A stretch of 64,000 nucleotides of DNA from Oscillospiraceae bacterium (GCA_031282245.1 JAITEB010000017.1:124001-188000); one strand, 5' to 3'; positions 18,535 through 28,424 are shown, counted from the stretch's first letter. The notes: generated by a model not told the origin, from the letters alone. Program-made: numbers and translations.

Positions 18535-19095
18535 TTGACAAAATCCCAGAAAATAAAATTAAATCCGTTTGACCTTGAAAGCAATATAGACTTGGGTTTT
18601 TTGGAATGCATAAGGGATCTTCTGGAAAATCCTGAAGTAAGGCGGCTTAACGCATATATCCAGCACAGCACCTCAACAAGGCTTCAGCATTGTCTTAACG
18701 TTTCTTATTATGGCTATAAACTTGCCCGGCAGCTGGACTATGATTTCCGTTCGTGCGCGCGGGGCGGGCTTCTGCACGACTTGTATCTGTATAACACAGG
18801 GCAGGGAATCTCCCGCCGCTTTGTCGCGCGTCATCTGCGCACACATCCCCAAACTGCGCTGGAAAACGCGGAAAGGCTGTTTGAGCTTAACGAGATCGAA
18901 AAAGACATTATTCTGAAACATATGTGGCCCGTAACGCCGGATTTGCCCAAATTTCCGGAAGCTTTCCTGATTGCCAATGTGGACAAATACTGCGCCTCGC
19001 TGGAAGCTTTCGGGCGCGGACTTAAAAGGGAACCGAGCCGCCCCTGCCGGGCAAGTTTTAAGCTTGCCGCAAAGGCCTTTGACTGGGTAGGATAG
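18535..19095 (+). CDS. HD-domain metal-dependent hydrolase
   Basis: The 186-residue protein is a single HD domain: first ligand H52 (RLQHCLNVS), the HD pair H81-D82 (GLLHDLYLY), a further histidine in LKHMWPV and the late aspartate in ANVDKYCA. Such proteins act as phosphohydrolases on nucleotides or phosphoesters; the substrate is unknown. The start is TTG at 18535 with AGGAGG placed correctly before it. It is divergent from polA, with a TATAAT at 18483-18488 in between but no good -35. Confidence 0.8.
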   Translation: MTKSQKIKLNPFDLESNIDLGFLECIRDLLENPEVRRLNAYIQHSTSTRLQHCLNVSYYGYKLARQLDYDFRSCARGGLLHDLYLYNTGQGISRRFVARHLRTHPQTALENAERLFELNEIEKDIILKHMWPVTPDLPKFPEAFLIANVDKYCASLEAFGRGLKREPSRPCRASFKLAAKAFDWVG

Positions 19096-19158
19096 ACAGC
19101 GCACATAAACCCATATGAGTCTGCGAACTATATTAGTTCATAAAGGGAGACGGCGCAA

Positions 19159-20688
19159 ATGCAAAACGGCATAAAAAAGCAAATATTTAACAAAAAAGCT
19201 ATCAGCGTTGTTCTTGTCATAATTTTTTTATCTTCACTTATCCCGCTTTTTGTTCTTGCAAATTATGATTATCCTGTAGAAGACGATTTTAATTATGCCG
19301 ACGAAACCTCCCATGTCTGGAGAGAGACCCACTCTATTGGGGCAGTTATAAAGGCCGCCGCCGGAAGGGTCCAAACGACGTATAACAACTGGCAGGGCTC
19401 ATTCAGCGGGGTTTTTCTCATGGCTCTTGTGCCGTCGGCGTTTGGGGAGCGTTTTTACGTTCTTGTGCCCTATATAATTATATTGCTGTTTGTATTTTCA
19501 TATGCTTTTATGCTTAAAGTTATATTAATAAACTATCTAAGGGCGGATTTACATGATTTTTTAATTATTGCCGCTGTTTTGATATTTATATCAATGCAAT
19601 TTGCTTTCCGCGCGTCCGAAGCCTTTTTCTGGTACAACGGCGGGATGTATTATACCGGCTTTTATGCGGTTTTGATGCTTGCCGCCGCGCTCCTGCTTTT
19701 ATATATAAAAAGCGAAAAACGCCTTTTGTCGGGCTTGTATATGGCGTTTTCAGCCCTGCTGTTTTTTGCGCTGGGCGGAAGTGATTATATTGTCGCGCTT
19801 ATATCGTTTGTTTTATCGGGACTTTTTGTCCTGTGCGCGGTTTTTATTCTAAAAAAGAAGCGGCTGGGCCCGTCGCTGTGTTTGCTTGCTTCGGGAGCCG
19901 CGCTTATAATCAGCGCCGCCGCTCCCGGAAACGCCGTGCGCCAGGCCCAGCAGATGGACAGCATGTCCGCCGTTCCCGCTGTATTGCATTCATTTGAACA
20001 CGCAGCATTTTTCATAATAGGCGCATATGTGGATACAGCCGCCCTTTTCGCCATAATCGCGCTTTCTCCGCTGGTTTATGGTCTTGCCCGAAAAAGCGCG
20101 CTTTCTTTCAAGTTCCCCGGCCTGTTCAGCTTTGCGACATATGCGCTTTTCTCAAGCGCTTTCACGCCCAATTTGTATTCTATGGCCTCAATGCCCCTTG
20201 CGCGCGGGATTAACGTCTGCTGGTATCTTTATGCGCTGCTTCTGTTGGCTAATATTTTCTATTGGGGCGGCTGGGTTTCGCGCAAACTTAAACCTGCCGC
20301 TCAGCCCGGCGGAAAGAAATCCAAACGGCCGGACGGAATCAGGAATAACGGCGGCCTTGCGGAAATTTTCTCAACTTTGCTTACCGCGTTTTTCCTGGTA
20401 ACTGCTTTTTTCCAGGCCTTGGACAGCCCGGATTCAATAACGAGCGTCAGCGCGGTGAAGTCTCTTGTCATAGGCGAGGCGCAAGCCTATTATCAGGAAA
20501 ACCTTGAGCGCGAAAGATTATATAAAGACCCCGGAATTCAGGACGTTCAAATCCGCGCGTTTTTTTCAAAGCCGCCTTTGCTGTACACTTATGACCTGAC
20601 GCAAGATCCTTCGCACTGGAAAAACAAGTTTATTTCGAGTTATTATGACAAAAAATCGGTAACGATAGTCCCGGATGCTAATCGGTGA
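19159..20688 (+). CDS. Large multipass membrane protein, possible GT-C-like (DUF6056-like)
   Basis: The 509-residue protein has a first membrane helix (about 15-34), an extracytoplasmic loop with an acidic patch YPVEDDFNYAD (residues 38-48), about ten further helices, and a soluble tail of about 90 residues. An acidic pair just after the first helix is typical of GT-C glycosyltransferases that use lipid-linked sugars, and of DUF6056-like proteins, but this is a resemblance only. GGGAG precedes the ATG. It may be co-transcribed with the HD gene 63 bases upstream. Confidence 0.5.
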   Translation: MQNGIKKQIFNKKAISVVLVIIFLSSLIPLFVLANYDYPVEDDFNYADETSHVWRETHSIGAVIKAAAGRVQTTYNNWQGSFSGVFLMALVPSAFGERFYVLVPYIIILLFVFSYAFMLKVILINYLRADLHDFLIIAAVLIFISMQFAFRASEAFFWYNGGMYYTGFYAVLMLAAALLLLYIKSEKRLLSGLYMAFSALLFFALGGSDYIVALISFVLSGLFVLCAVFILKKKRLGPSLCLLASGAALIISAAAPGNAVRQAQQMDSMSAVPAVLHSFEHAAFFIIGAYVDTAALFAIIALSPLVYGLARKSALSFKFPGLFSFATYALFSSAFTPNLYSMASMPLARGINVCWYLYALLLLANIFYWGGWVSRKLKPAAQPGGKKSKRPDGIRNNGGLAEIFSTLLTAFFLVTAFFQALDSPDSITSVSAVKSLVIGEAQAYYQENLERERLYKDPGIQDVQIRAFFSKPPLLYTYDLTQDPSHWKNKFISSYYDKKSVTIVPDANR

Positions 20689-20813
20689 CGGCATAATACC
20701 TGTCAAAATAACAAATTGTTCTAAAAGAATCATTATTTTCGTGTATAAAATTTTATCGCTTAGTGATAGAATAACTTGAAAGAATTCTTTTATCAAAAGG
20801 ATGAAAGCCAATT

Positions 20814-21974
20814 ATGCGCATACACCCTGAAATCAATTCGCTTTTGGATAACTGTATTGCATTCCGGCAAAGCCTGCACAGAATTCCTGAAACGGGCTTT
20901 GAAGAGTACGAGACGGGCGCCTTTATAGAAAGGGAACTTCGGCGCTGTTCCCCCGACAGAATCGAACGCCTTGCCGGAACGGGACTGAAAGCCGTTTATT
21001 ACGCCAAAAACCCGGCGGAAACCGTCGCTTTCCGCGCGGATATGGACGGACTTAACAGCAAAGAACTTTGCGATGTGCCCTATAAATCCACGCATGAGGG
21101 CAAAATGCACGGCTGCGGCCACGATGGGCATATGACTATCCTCCTGCTTTTGGCAAAGCTTTTGAGCGCCCACAGGGAAGAGCTTCGCTCAAACGTTGTT
21201 TTGCTGTTCCAGCCCGCCGAAGAGGGCAAGGGCGGAGCAAGCCGCATGATCGCCGGGGGAGCTATGAAAAACCCGGATGTGGACCGAATTTTTGGCCTTC
21301 ATGTCTGGCCGGAGGTTCCCAAGGGCAAAGTGGGAATTCGCTGGGGTTCCATGATGGCGCAAACCTGCGAGTTTGACATAGTTGTACATGGAAGAAGCGC
21401 CCACGCCGCAAGCCCTCAAATGGGCGTTGACGCGGTTGTTTCGGCTTCCACGCTGGTGACGCTTTTTCAGACGGCGATTTCACGCAATGTCGACCCCCAT
21501 CAGGACGCGCTGCTGACGATTGGGAAAATCAAGGGCGGCGTCGCCAGAAACGTCATTGCGGATCAGGTCACCATGAACGCGACGCTCCGGGTTTTTAGCA
21601 AAAATGTTTATGACCAGCTTATGCAGAGACTTTATTACATGGCGGAAGGGCTGACTGTGGCGACTGGGGCCAAGTTTGACATTATAGAGCTTATGCATTA
21701 TCCCTGCGTTGACAACCCGCGCCATATGGTCGAGGATTTTTACAGGTATATGGACGATATGGCAGACGTTGTGCTTGTCGAGCCGGTGATGGCGGCGGAG
21801 GATTATTCATGCTATCAGCAGGAGGTTCCCGGGCTTTTCTTCTTTTTGGGAATCGGCGGCGGAAAAAATTCCGCGCCTTTGCACAACGGCAATTTTGATT
21901 TTGACGAGGATGCGCTTCTGATGGGCCTGGAGGTGTACAGGCGCATTCTTGGCTTGTGTAAGTCCGGCGCCTGA
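20814..21974 (+). CDS. M20-family amidohydrolase (N-acyl-amino-acid hydrolase type)
   Basis: The 386-residue protein belongs to the M20D amidohydrolases that cleave N-acyl amino acids or related amides. Metal-site motifs are MHGCGHDGHMT (C101, H103), LFQPAEEGKGGA, FGLHVWPEVPKGKVGIRWG and the late MAAEDYSCY. A dimerisation lid (about 185-295, GRSAHAASPQMGVDAV) is inserted as usual. Possible substrates include N-acetyl amino acids, hippurate-like compounds or IAA conjugates, none of which can be chosen from the sequence. AAAAGGATG lies upstream. Confidence 0.88.
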   Translation: MRIHPEINSLLDNCIAFRQSLHRIPETGFEEYETGAFIERELRRCSPDRIERLAGTGLKAVYYAKNPAETVAFRADMDGLNSKELCDVPYKSTHEGKMHGCGHDGHMTILLLLAKLLSAHREELRSNVVLLFQPAEEGKGGASRMIAGGAMKNPDVDRIFGLHVWPEVPKGKVGIRWGSMMAQTCEFDIVVHGRSAHAASPQMGVDAVVSASTLVTLFQTAISRNVDPHQDALLTIGKIKGGVARNVIADQVTMNATLRVFSKNVYDQLMQRLYYMAEGLTVATGAKFDIIELMHYPCVDNPRHMVEDFYRYMDDMADVVLVEPVMAAEDYSCYQQEVPGLFFFLGIGGGKNSAPLHNGNFDFDEDALLMGLEVYRRILGLCKSGA

Positions 21975-22014
21975 TTTGCTGTTTTTAATATTGCGCGCGG
22001 GACAGGAAAGGTCG

Positions 22015-23085
22015 GTGTATATTAAAAAAATGGATATTTCATTTGGATATTTTTTGCGTCAGGTGGGTTCAAATCCGGTTTTGCTTGTGACGGTGCTCCT
22101 CACAACGGGGGTTATACTTGTGAACGGCTGGACGGACGCGCCTAACGCAATCGCCACTTGCGTCACCACGCGCTGCATGAGGGCCGACCCGGCGATTGTA
22201 ATGGCGGCTGTCTGCAACTTTCTGGGCATTCTGCTTATGACAATGTTCAGCCCGAAAGTGGCCTATACCATACGATCCATGGTCGATTTCGGCGAGAACC
22301 GCGAGGCTTTGATCGCTTTGTGCGCCGCGATGATCGCCATAGTGACCTGGGCGACGGCGGCATGGAAATTCGGCATTCCCACAAGCGAAAGCCATGCGCT
22401 GATCGCCGGGCTTTCGGGTTCCGCCCTGGCCATCAGCGGCGGACTTGACGGAATTAACTGGGACGCATGGATGAAAGTTGTCTGGGGGCTTCTGCTTACT
22501 ACGATGATCAGTTTCGGGCTTGGCTATGTTGTCGCCAAGTCGGTTCAGACTATTTTTGCGGCGTCTGACCGGCGCAAGTCGAACTCGGCGTTTCGCAAGG
22601 CGCAGATTTTCAGCTCCGCCATGGCTGCGTTTATGCATGGCGCGCAGGACGGCCAAAAGTTCATGGCTGTGTTTCTGTTCGGCATCGCGCTCAGCCAGAA
22701 CCAGGATGTGACCAGCTTTGACATAACCCAATGCTGGTGGCTGCTGGTTTTTTGCGCGCTTGTTATGGGATTGGGGACCTCGATGGGCGGAAAGAAAATC
22801 ATCAAGTCCGTGGGCAGAGATATGGTGGCTCTTAAGCCATATCAGGGCTTTTCGGCGGACATAGTGTCTTCGCTGGGTTTGCTGCTGTCGTCGATATTCG
22901 GGCTTCCCGTTTCGACGACCCACACAAAAACCGTTGCGATTATGGGGGTGGGCGTTGCAAAGCGGGCTTCCTCGGTCCACAAGGGCGTTGTGCTTGAAAT
23001 GCTTATGGCGTGGCTGTTCACTTTTCCCGGCTGCGGACTGATCGCCTATTTGATGACTCTGCTGTTTACCAAAGTGTTTGCATGA
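22015..23085 (+). CDS. pit: PiT-type inorganic phosphate transporter
   Basis: Pit imports phosphate as a metal-phosphate complex, driven by the ion gradient. The protein has the two inverted family signatures: GWTDAPNAIATCVTTR near the N terminus and FMHGAQDGQKFMAVFL in the second half, plus GLPVSTTHTKT near the end. About ten helices are visible. The frame opens at 21949, but AGGAAAGG supports the GTG at 22015; the ATG at 22030 is an alternative. It is followed 58 bases later by its DUF47 partner. Confidence 0.93.
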   Translation: MYIKKMDISFGYFLRQVGSNPVLLVTVLLTTGVILVNGWTDAPNAIATCVTTRCMRADPAIVMAAVCNFLGILLMTMFSPKVAYTIRSMVDFGENREALIALCAAMIAIVTWATAAWKFGIPTSESHALIAGLSGSALAISGGLDGINWDAWMKVVWGLLLTTMISFGLGYVVAKSVQTIFAASDRRKSNSAFRKAQIFSSAMAAFMHGAQDGQKFMAVFLFGIALSQNQDVTSFDITQCWWLLVFCALVMGLGTSMGGKKIIKSVGRDMVALKPYQGFSADIVSSLGLLLSSIFGLPVSTTHTKTVAIMGVGVAKRASSVHKGVVLEMLMAWLFTFPGCGLIAYLMTLLFTKVFA

Positions 23086-23143
23086 TATTTTTAAGGGCGA
23101 AGCGTTTATAAATTAAAATTATTCCTGGAGGATGATAAAAGTT

Positions 23144-23764
23144 ATGGCACGTAAACAGTCGTTTAATTATTTTGACGCCTTTGTGGACATTGCGGAATTT
23201 GCCTGTCAGTCGTCTCTGCTGGTGGACAGTGTGCTCAATAATTTTCACGCCGACGAGCTGGACTACTACAAAGACACTATCCACAAGTTCGAGCACGAGG
23301 CCGACGAGCGCAACCACGCCATAATGAACGCTTTGGCAAAAGAGTTTATACCTCCTTTGGAAATTGAGGATATTTCCGACATGGCCAACATGCTGGACAC
23401 TGTGGTGGACGACATTGAAGATATTATTATTAAACTTTATGCGTATAGCGTCACGCGGATTCCCCAATGCGCAATAGAGTTTTCTAAAATTATTCTGCCA
23501 TGCTGCCAGAAGCTTAAAGAAGCTGTGCAGGAACTGCCGAATTATAAAAAAAGTCCCAGCCTTAACGGCTATATAGTGGAAGTGAATAATTTTGAAAGCG
23601 AAGCGGACGAGCTTTATATTTCGTCTATGCACAAGCTGCACCAGCAGACGGACATACGCGAAGTCATGGTCTGGAGCCGCATGCTGGACGGTTTTGAAAA
23701 GGTCTGCGACACCTGCGAGGACGCGGCGAACCTGATTCATAACATCGTGATGAAAAACACCTGA
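23144..23764 (+). CDS. DUF47/PhoU-like accessory protein of Pit
   Basis: The 206-residue all-helical protein has the repeated ExxxD pattern of DUF47 (FEHEADERNHAI, DISDMANMLDTVVDDIEDII, FESEADELYISSM), which resembles PhoU and binds metal clusters. These proteins are found next to pit genes and are thought to regulate phosphate entry. The ATG at 23132 touches the GGAGG site, so the ATG at 23144 is the start. Here it follows pit; the more common order is DUF47 first. Confidence 0.9.
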   Translation: MARKQSFNYFDAFVDIAEFACQSSLLVDSVLNNFHADELDYYKDTIHKFEHEADERNHAIMNALAKEFIPPLEIEDISDMANMLDTVVDDIEDIIIKLYAYSVTRIPQCAIEFSKIILPCCQKLKEAVQELPNYKKSPSLNGYIVEVNNFESEADELYISSMHKLHQQTDIREVMVWSRMLDGFEKVCDTCEDAANLIHNIVMKNT

Positions 23765-23888
23765 CGCGCGTTTTATCTCCCGGCGCGGCTCCAAATAAAA
23801 ATTTTTTGAATTTTTATGAAATTTCCCCCTTTGAAAGAGACATACTAATATATCAAAAAATTTTTTTCAGACGGGGGAAAATTAAATC

Positions 23889-26198
23889 ATGAAAGCAGTT
23901 ATTATGGCGGGCGGCGGCGGAAGCCGCCTTAAACCGCTGACCTGCGATATTCCAAAGCCTATGATAAGGCTTTGCGGGCGCCCGATAATAGAATACATCC
24001 TGGATCTTTTATGCGATAACGGCATAACGGAAGGGGCTGTGACGACGCACTATCTGCCGGACGCGATAGAGAAACATTTTCCGGATGGCAAATACAAAAA
24101 TATACGGCTTAGCTTTATAGAAGAAGACCGGCCGCTGGGCACCGCGGGAAGCGTCGCGAACGCCGCTATGACTTATACAGAACCGTTTTTGGTGATTTCC
24201 GGCGACTGTATGTGCGACTTTGACCTGCGGGACGCTTTTGCGCATCACCGCCGCAAGGGAGCGGACGCCACTCTTATTTTAAAGCATGTGGACGACCCGC
24301 GGGAATACGGCCTTGCCCGCGCCGAAAACGGCTATATAAAAGGCTTTGTTGAAAAGCCCTGCTATGCCCAGGCTGTGTGCAGCACTGCCAACACGGGGGT
24401 TTATATTTTAAACCCCTCCTGCCTTAAGAATATAAAAAAAGACGTTTCTGTCGATTTCGCAAAAGATTTGTTCCCGGAAATGCTCTCCGGCGGCTTGAAG
24501 CTTGGCGCGTATGAGACGGACAAATATTGGTGCGATATAGGCGACCTGAAAACTCTGCGCCAATGTATGACTGACATGCTGGACGGCAAAGTTTTCTGCG
24601 ACATGCGGGGCAGAAGCATAAACGGGATTATTTACAAAGGCTCGCTGAGCGCGGACGGAAGCTATATAAAAGGTCCCTGCTATATCGGCCCGAACGTCCG
24701 CATAGGCGGCGCGGCGCATATTGACCCCTATACTGTGATTGATGGCGACGTTATTATCGGAGAAGGCTGCCATATAAAGTCTTCTGTGATTTACAGCCGG
24801 GCCAGCATAGGCGCGGAAAGCCATCTCAGCGGCGCGATTGTCGGCCACGACGCATATATCGGCAAAAAAGCCCAGATTTTCGAGAATGCCGCAATAGGGG
24901 CGGGAGCGCTTATCGGCGCAAAGGCCGTAATCGAGGCGGGAGTTAAAATCTGGAATAAAAAATATGTCGAAGACGAAACTGTCCAGAAAGTCAACCTGCA
25001 AATGGGCAACGGCAGGAAAGAACTTTTCGACGACGACGGCATGCTGGGCAGAACTAATATAGAAATTACTCCGGATTTCTGCGCGGCGATTGGCCGCGCA
25101 GCCGGGACGTATCAAAAGCGCGGGGTTATCGGTCTTTCCTGTTCCGGCGAGGCAAGCGCGGAAGCTATGGCCGCAAGCCTGTGCGCGGGGATACTTTCGA
25201 CCGGCTGCGACGTCTGGGACTTCGGCGCGTCGTTCGAGAGCCGCACGGCTTTTTTGACGCAGTGCTGCGATTTGGACTTTGCGCTTCACATTGCCGGCGG
25301 CGAGCAGAGCAGGATCAAAATTATTCTCCGGGGCGGGCTTAGTTCCACGCGCGCCATGGAACGGGAACTTGAGCAGTCGCTTTCCAGAGGGGAATTCCTC
25401 CGCGCGGATTATAAAGACTTTGGCCGGAGAGTGAATATGTCCAGCACGGGCAATCTTTACAGCATGCGATGTGAAAAAGCCGCCGAAAGACCGCTTTCCG
25501 GCCTGCGCCTTTATTTTGACAGCGGCAACGGGGTAATCAAAAGCGCTTTTTACGACATAGCAAAGGCGCTTGGGATAATTCCGGACAAAAACGCCGAGAC
25601 AAAATTAATAATAACGGACGACGGAAGCGGTTGTCATATAGAAAGCGGCAGTTTAGGCTCAATCGGCGATCCGCTGACAAAGACTTATCTGGCCAATCAA
25701 GTGGTAAATTCCGGGAGAGACGTGTCTTTCCCGGCCGACCTGCCGCTTTTGTCGGAGCTTGTGGAAAACGGCGGCAAAGGCGTTTTGAGATATATGTCCT
25801 GCCCGGCGGGCGGCGAGGACGGGAAAGCGCGGGAGATTTTCTGCGAAAATTCCTGGCTGATGGACGGGATTTGCTGCGGGCTGAAAATGCTGGAAGCGCT
25901 CAAATATGAAAACGCCGTGCTGGCGGAGTTTATCAAAAAGGCCGAAAATTACAGCGTAGTCAAGCGCACGCTGCCCATAAGCAAGAGACCCGGCGACCTT
26001 ATGGACAAAATAAGCGGCGAGGTTGACGAGATAAACGGCGGCGGCATAGAAGAAGGCGTCAGGTGCCGATACAGAGGCGGTTCTGTCTTTGTCCGCCCGA
26101 CCAAAAGGGGCAACCGGATTAAAATTATTGCCCAGGCCAACGGCGAGGAAATCGCCGAGGAAATATGCTCGTCTTTTATAAATGACTTTCTCTCTTGA
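23889..26198 (+). CDS. Mannose-1-phosphate guanylyltransferase-like / degenerate phosphohexomutase fusion
   Basis: The 769-residue protein has a nucleotidyltransferase domain (1-235; MAGGGGSRLKPLT, KPMIRLCGRPI, VISGDCMCDFDL), a left-handed beta-helix of hexapeptide repeats (about 255-350) and a C-terminal half (about 385-769) shaped like a phosphomannomutase. In that half the phosphoserine loop TASHNP is replaced by HIAGGEQS and the DGDxDR metal loop is not recognisable, so mutase activity is doubtful. Related two-domain proteins in Clostridia and cyanobacteria also have altered mutase sites. It probably makes a sugar nucleotide (GDP-mannose or similar) for envelope glycans; the sugar is uncertain. 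Confidence 0.75.
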   Translation: MKAVIMAGGGGSRLKPLTCDIPKPMIRLCGRPIIEYILDLLCDNGITEGAVTTHYLPDAIEKHFPDGKYKNIRLSFIEEDRPLGTAGSVANAAMTYTEPFLVISGDCMCDFDLRDAFAHHRRKGADATLILKHVDDPREYGLARAENGYIKGFVEKPCYAQAVCSTANTGVYILNPSCLKNIKKDVSVDFAKDLFPEMLSGGLKLGAYETDKYWCDIGDLKTLRQCMTDMLDGKVFCDMRGRSINGIIYKGSLSADGSYIKGPCYIGPNVRIGGAAHIDPYTVIDGDVIIGEGCHIKSSVIYSRASIGAESHLSGAIVGHDAYIGKKAQIFENAAIGAGALIGAKAVIEAGVKIWNKKYVEDETVQKVNLQMGNGRKELFDDDGMLGRTNIEITPDFCAAIGRAAGTYQKRGVIGLSCSGEASAEAMAASLCAGILSTGCDVWDFGASFESRTAFLTQCCDLDFALHIAGGEQSRIKIILRGGLSSTRAMERELEQSLSRGEFLRADYKDFGRRVNMSSTGNLYSMRCEKAAERPLSGLRLYFDSGNGVIKSAFYDIAKALGIIPDKNAETKLIITDDGSGCHIESGSLGSIGDPLTKTYLANQVVNSGRDVSFPADLPLLSELVENGGKGVLRYMSCPAGGEDGKAREIFCENSWLMDGICCGLKMLEALKYENAVLAEFIKKAENYSVVKRTLPISKRPGDLMDKISGEVDEINGGGIEEGVRCRYRGGSVFVRPTKRGNRIKIIAQANGEEIAEEICSSFINDFLS

Positions 26199-26209
26199 AT
26201 AATATAAAA

Positions 26210-26266
26210 CAGTGCGCTGCGGGCGGCGTTCCGCCGCCGGCAGCGCGTGCGGTACATAGCGCACTG
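26210..26266. repeat. Strong composite stem-loop between two genes
   Basis: An outer 9-bp stem (26210-26218 with 26258-26266) competes or stacks with an inner 13-position GC-rich stem (26216-26228 with 26232-26244, one mismatch, loop TTC). There is no T run, so it is not a standard intrinsic terminator. The remainder of the 354-base gap (26199-26552) holds the rnjA promoter and a leader of about 225 bases with no protein gene that I can support. Confidence 0.55.
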
Positions 26267-26291
26267 CCGGATAAAGATAAAATTAAATCGC

Positions 26292-26320
26292 TTGACAGAT
26301 CGCGAAAATAAAGCTAAACT
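26292..26320 (+). promoter_or_regulatory. Sigma-A promoter of rnjA
   Basis: TTGACA at 26292-26297 and TAAACT at 26315-26320 with a 17-base spacer, about 230 bases before the rnjA start. Confidence 0.65.
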
Positions 26321-26552
26321 AGTTAATATTATTCCTGAGGATTTTTGATTGCTTTCGGGCTGTGCGAAGGTAATTTTAAATATAATTATATAAAAAATAC
26401 TATGCAATTTTGCGGCGAACAAAAAAACCGGACACGCGGGCAAATGGCGCATGTCGGGGCTATTTTTCGCGGCTTGAATAATCGCGCGGCAAAGCTTCTC
26501 CAAAAAGCGGCCGGGCAAAAATAATTTATATATAAATGGAGGTAAACAGTTA

Positions 26553-28424
26553 GTGCCAGAAAATAATTCCAAAACAGCCGATTCTATAACAAGAAGAGCG
26601 ACTAAACAAACTGAAAAAATCCTGCAAAAAACGGCTGAAACATCAGCGGCGAGAATTCCCCGAAACGCGGCGAGGACGGCGGCGGCCGAGAAGAAAACGT
26701 CAGACGAGCAGGACGTCAGGGCAGGCGCAGCGAAATCCAGGGTGAAACCCGTAAAAACAGTGAGAAGAAATCCGCTTAAAATAATCCCCCTTGGCGGCCT
26801 TGGCGAAATCGGGAAAAACATCACCGCTTATGAATGCTCAAACGACATATTTCTAGTCGACAGCGGCATGGCTTTCCCAAGCGAGGAAATGCCGGGCGTG
26901 GATATAGTGATCCCCGATTTCTCTTTTGTCGAAAAAAACGCAGACCGTGTGCGCGGAATCGTCATCACGCACGGCCACGAGGATCACATCGGGAGTCTGC
27001 CCTATTTGCTTAAAACCGTTAACATGCCCGTCTATGCAACCAGGCTTACAATAGGGCTGATAGAGGGCAAGCTCAAAGAACACGGGCTTTTGGGCAAGGC
27101 TAACCTGAATGTTGTAAAACCCCGGGATACTGTAAAATTCGGCTGTATGGCCGTGGAGCTTATCGCGGTGAATCATTCTATTCCAGACGCGGTTTCGCTC
27201 GCGATACACACCCCCACAGGCGTTGTTATACAAACCGGAGATTTCAAAGTGGACTATACTCCGGTTTATGGCGGCGTGATAGATCTTGCGCGCTTTGGGG
27301 AACTGGGCAGCAAGGGCGTTCTTGCGCTTCTTTCCGATTCTACCAACGCGGAAAAACCGGGCATTTCGCAGAGCGAAAGAACTGTCGGCGAAAGTTTCGA
27401 GAGGCTTTTCCTGCGCGCCGCCAACAAACGCGTTATTATTGCGACCTTTGCCTCAAATATACAGCGCATTCAGCAGATTATCACCATGGCTCAGAAAACC
27501 CGCAGGAAAGTCGCGGTTTCCGGGAGGAGCATGGTCAATGTCTGCTCAAAGGCAATGGAACTGGGTTATCTTACAGTAAATCCCGGGCTGATTGTGGACA
27601 TAGAATCCGCAGGCAGGTGCAAGCCGGAGGAGCTTGTGATAATCACTACGGGAAGCCAGGGGGAGCCGCTTTCGGCTTTGACGCGCATGTCCTCCGGCGA
27701 GCACAGGCAGATCTCTATCGGAAAAAACGATTTTATAATAATTTCGGCGACGCCTATCCCCGGCAACGAAAAGTATGTTGACCGCGTGGTTAACGACCTG
27801 ATGAAGCTGGGCGCGGAAGTGATCTACGAACGCATGTATGACGTGCATGTATCCGGCCACGCCTGCCAGGAAGAGCTGAAACTGATCCTCGCCCTGACTA
27901 GGCCTAAATTTTTCATGCCGGTTCACGGCGAATACAAACACCTTGTCAAACACGCCGGTCTTGCGCGGGCGATGAATATCCCGGAAGAAAATATTGTTAT
28001 AGCCCAGAACGGCGATGTGGTTGAGACAGACGGCGTTGATTTCAGGATAACGAACAAAGTTCCCTCCGGGCGCGTGCTGGTTGACGGGCTTGGCGTGGGC
28101 GACGTAGGGAGCGTTGTTCTGCGCGACAGAAAACATCTTGCGGAGGACGGGCTGATAATAGCCGTCACGACTATTGAGCGGTCAAGCGGGAAAATCGTCA
28201 CAGGGCCGGATGTTGTTTCGCGCGGCTTTGTCTATGTCCGCGAATCGGAGGAACTGATGGACGGCGCGAAAAGAATCGTTTCGGCGGCGCTTGCGGACTG
28301 CTTTGAGAACAATATTCGCGAGTGGGGCGCAATCAAGACGAGAATCCGCGACGAGCTTAGCACCTATCTGTACCAGCGGACGAAGCGAAGCCCGATGATT
28401 CTGCCGATTATAATGGAATTCTAG
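26553..28424 (+). CDS. rnjA: Ribonuclease J
   Basis: RNase J is an endonuclease and 5'-3' exonuclease for mRNA decay and rRNA maturation. The 623-residue protein has a metallo-beta-lactamase fold with the zinc motif THGHEDHIGSLPYL, the beta-CASP domain, and the C-terminal VHVSGHACQEELKLIL and FMPVHGEYKHL blocks. A basic, low-complexity N-terminal extension of about 75 residues precedes the normal start NPLKIIPLGGLGEIGKN; such extensions occur in some Clostridia. The start is GTG at 26553 with GGAGGT upstream. Confidence 0.93.
   Translation: MPENNSKTADSITRRATKQTEKILQKTAETSAARIPRNAARTAAAEKKTSDEQDVRAGAAKSRVKPVKTVRRNPLKIIPLGGLGEIGKNITAYECSNDIFLVDSGMAFPSEEMPGVDIVIPDFSFVEKNADRVRGIVITHGHEDHIGSLPYLLKTVNMPVYATRLTIGLIEGKLKEHGLLGKANLNVVKPRDTVKFGCMAVELIAVNHSIPDAVSLAIHTPTGVVIQTGDFKVDYTPVYGGVIDLARFGELGSKGVLALLSDSTNAEKPGISQSERTVGESFERLFLRAANKRVIIATFASNIQRIQQIITMAQKTRRKVAVSGRSMVNVCSKAMELGYLTVNPGLIVDIESAGRCKPEELVIITTGSQGEPLSALTRMSSGEHRQISIGKNDFIIISATPIPGNEKYVDRVVNDLMKLGAEVIYERMYDVHVSGHACQEELKLILALTRPKFFMPVHGEYKHLVKHAGLARAMNIPEENIVIAQNGDVVETDGVDFRITNKVPSGRVLVDGLGVGDVGSVVLRDRKHLAEDGLIIAVTTIERSSGKIVTGPDVVSRGFVYVRESEELMDGAKRIVSAALADCFENNIREWGAIKTRIRDELSTYLYQRTKRSPMILPIIMEF

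Noticed and set aside
22060..22085. tRNA-like GGTTCAAATCC sequence
   Set aside because: It lies inside the pit gene, with no acceptor or anticodon stems around it.
24408..25289. Open frame of 293 residues antisense to the nucleotidyltransferase fusion
   Set aside because: It has no recognisable domains and the plus-strand gene is clearly real.
25949..26824. Minus-strand frame of 291 residues across the gap before rnjA
   Set aside because: It overlaps two certain plus-strand genes, its composition is unlike a real protein, and no ribosome binding site is seen.
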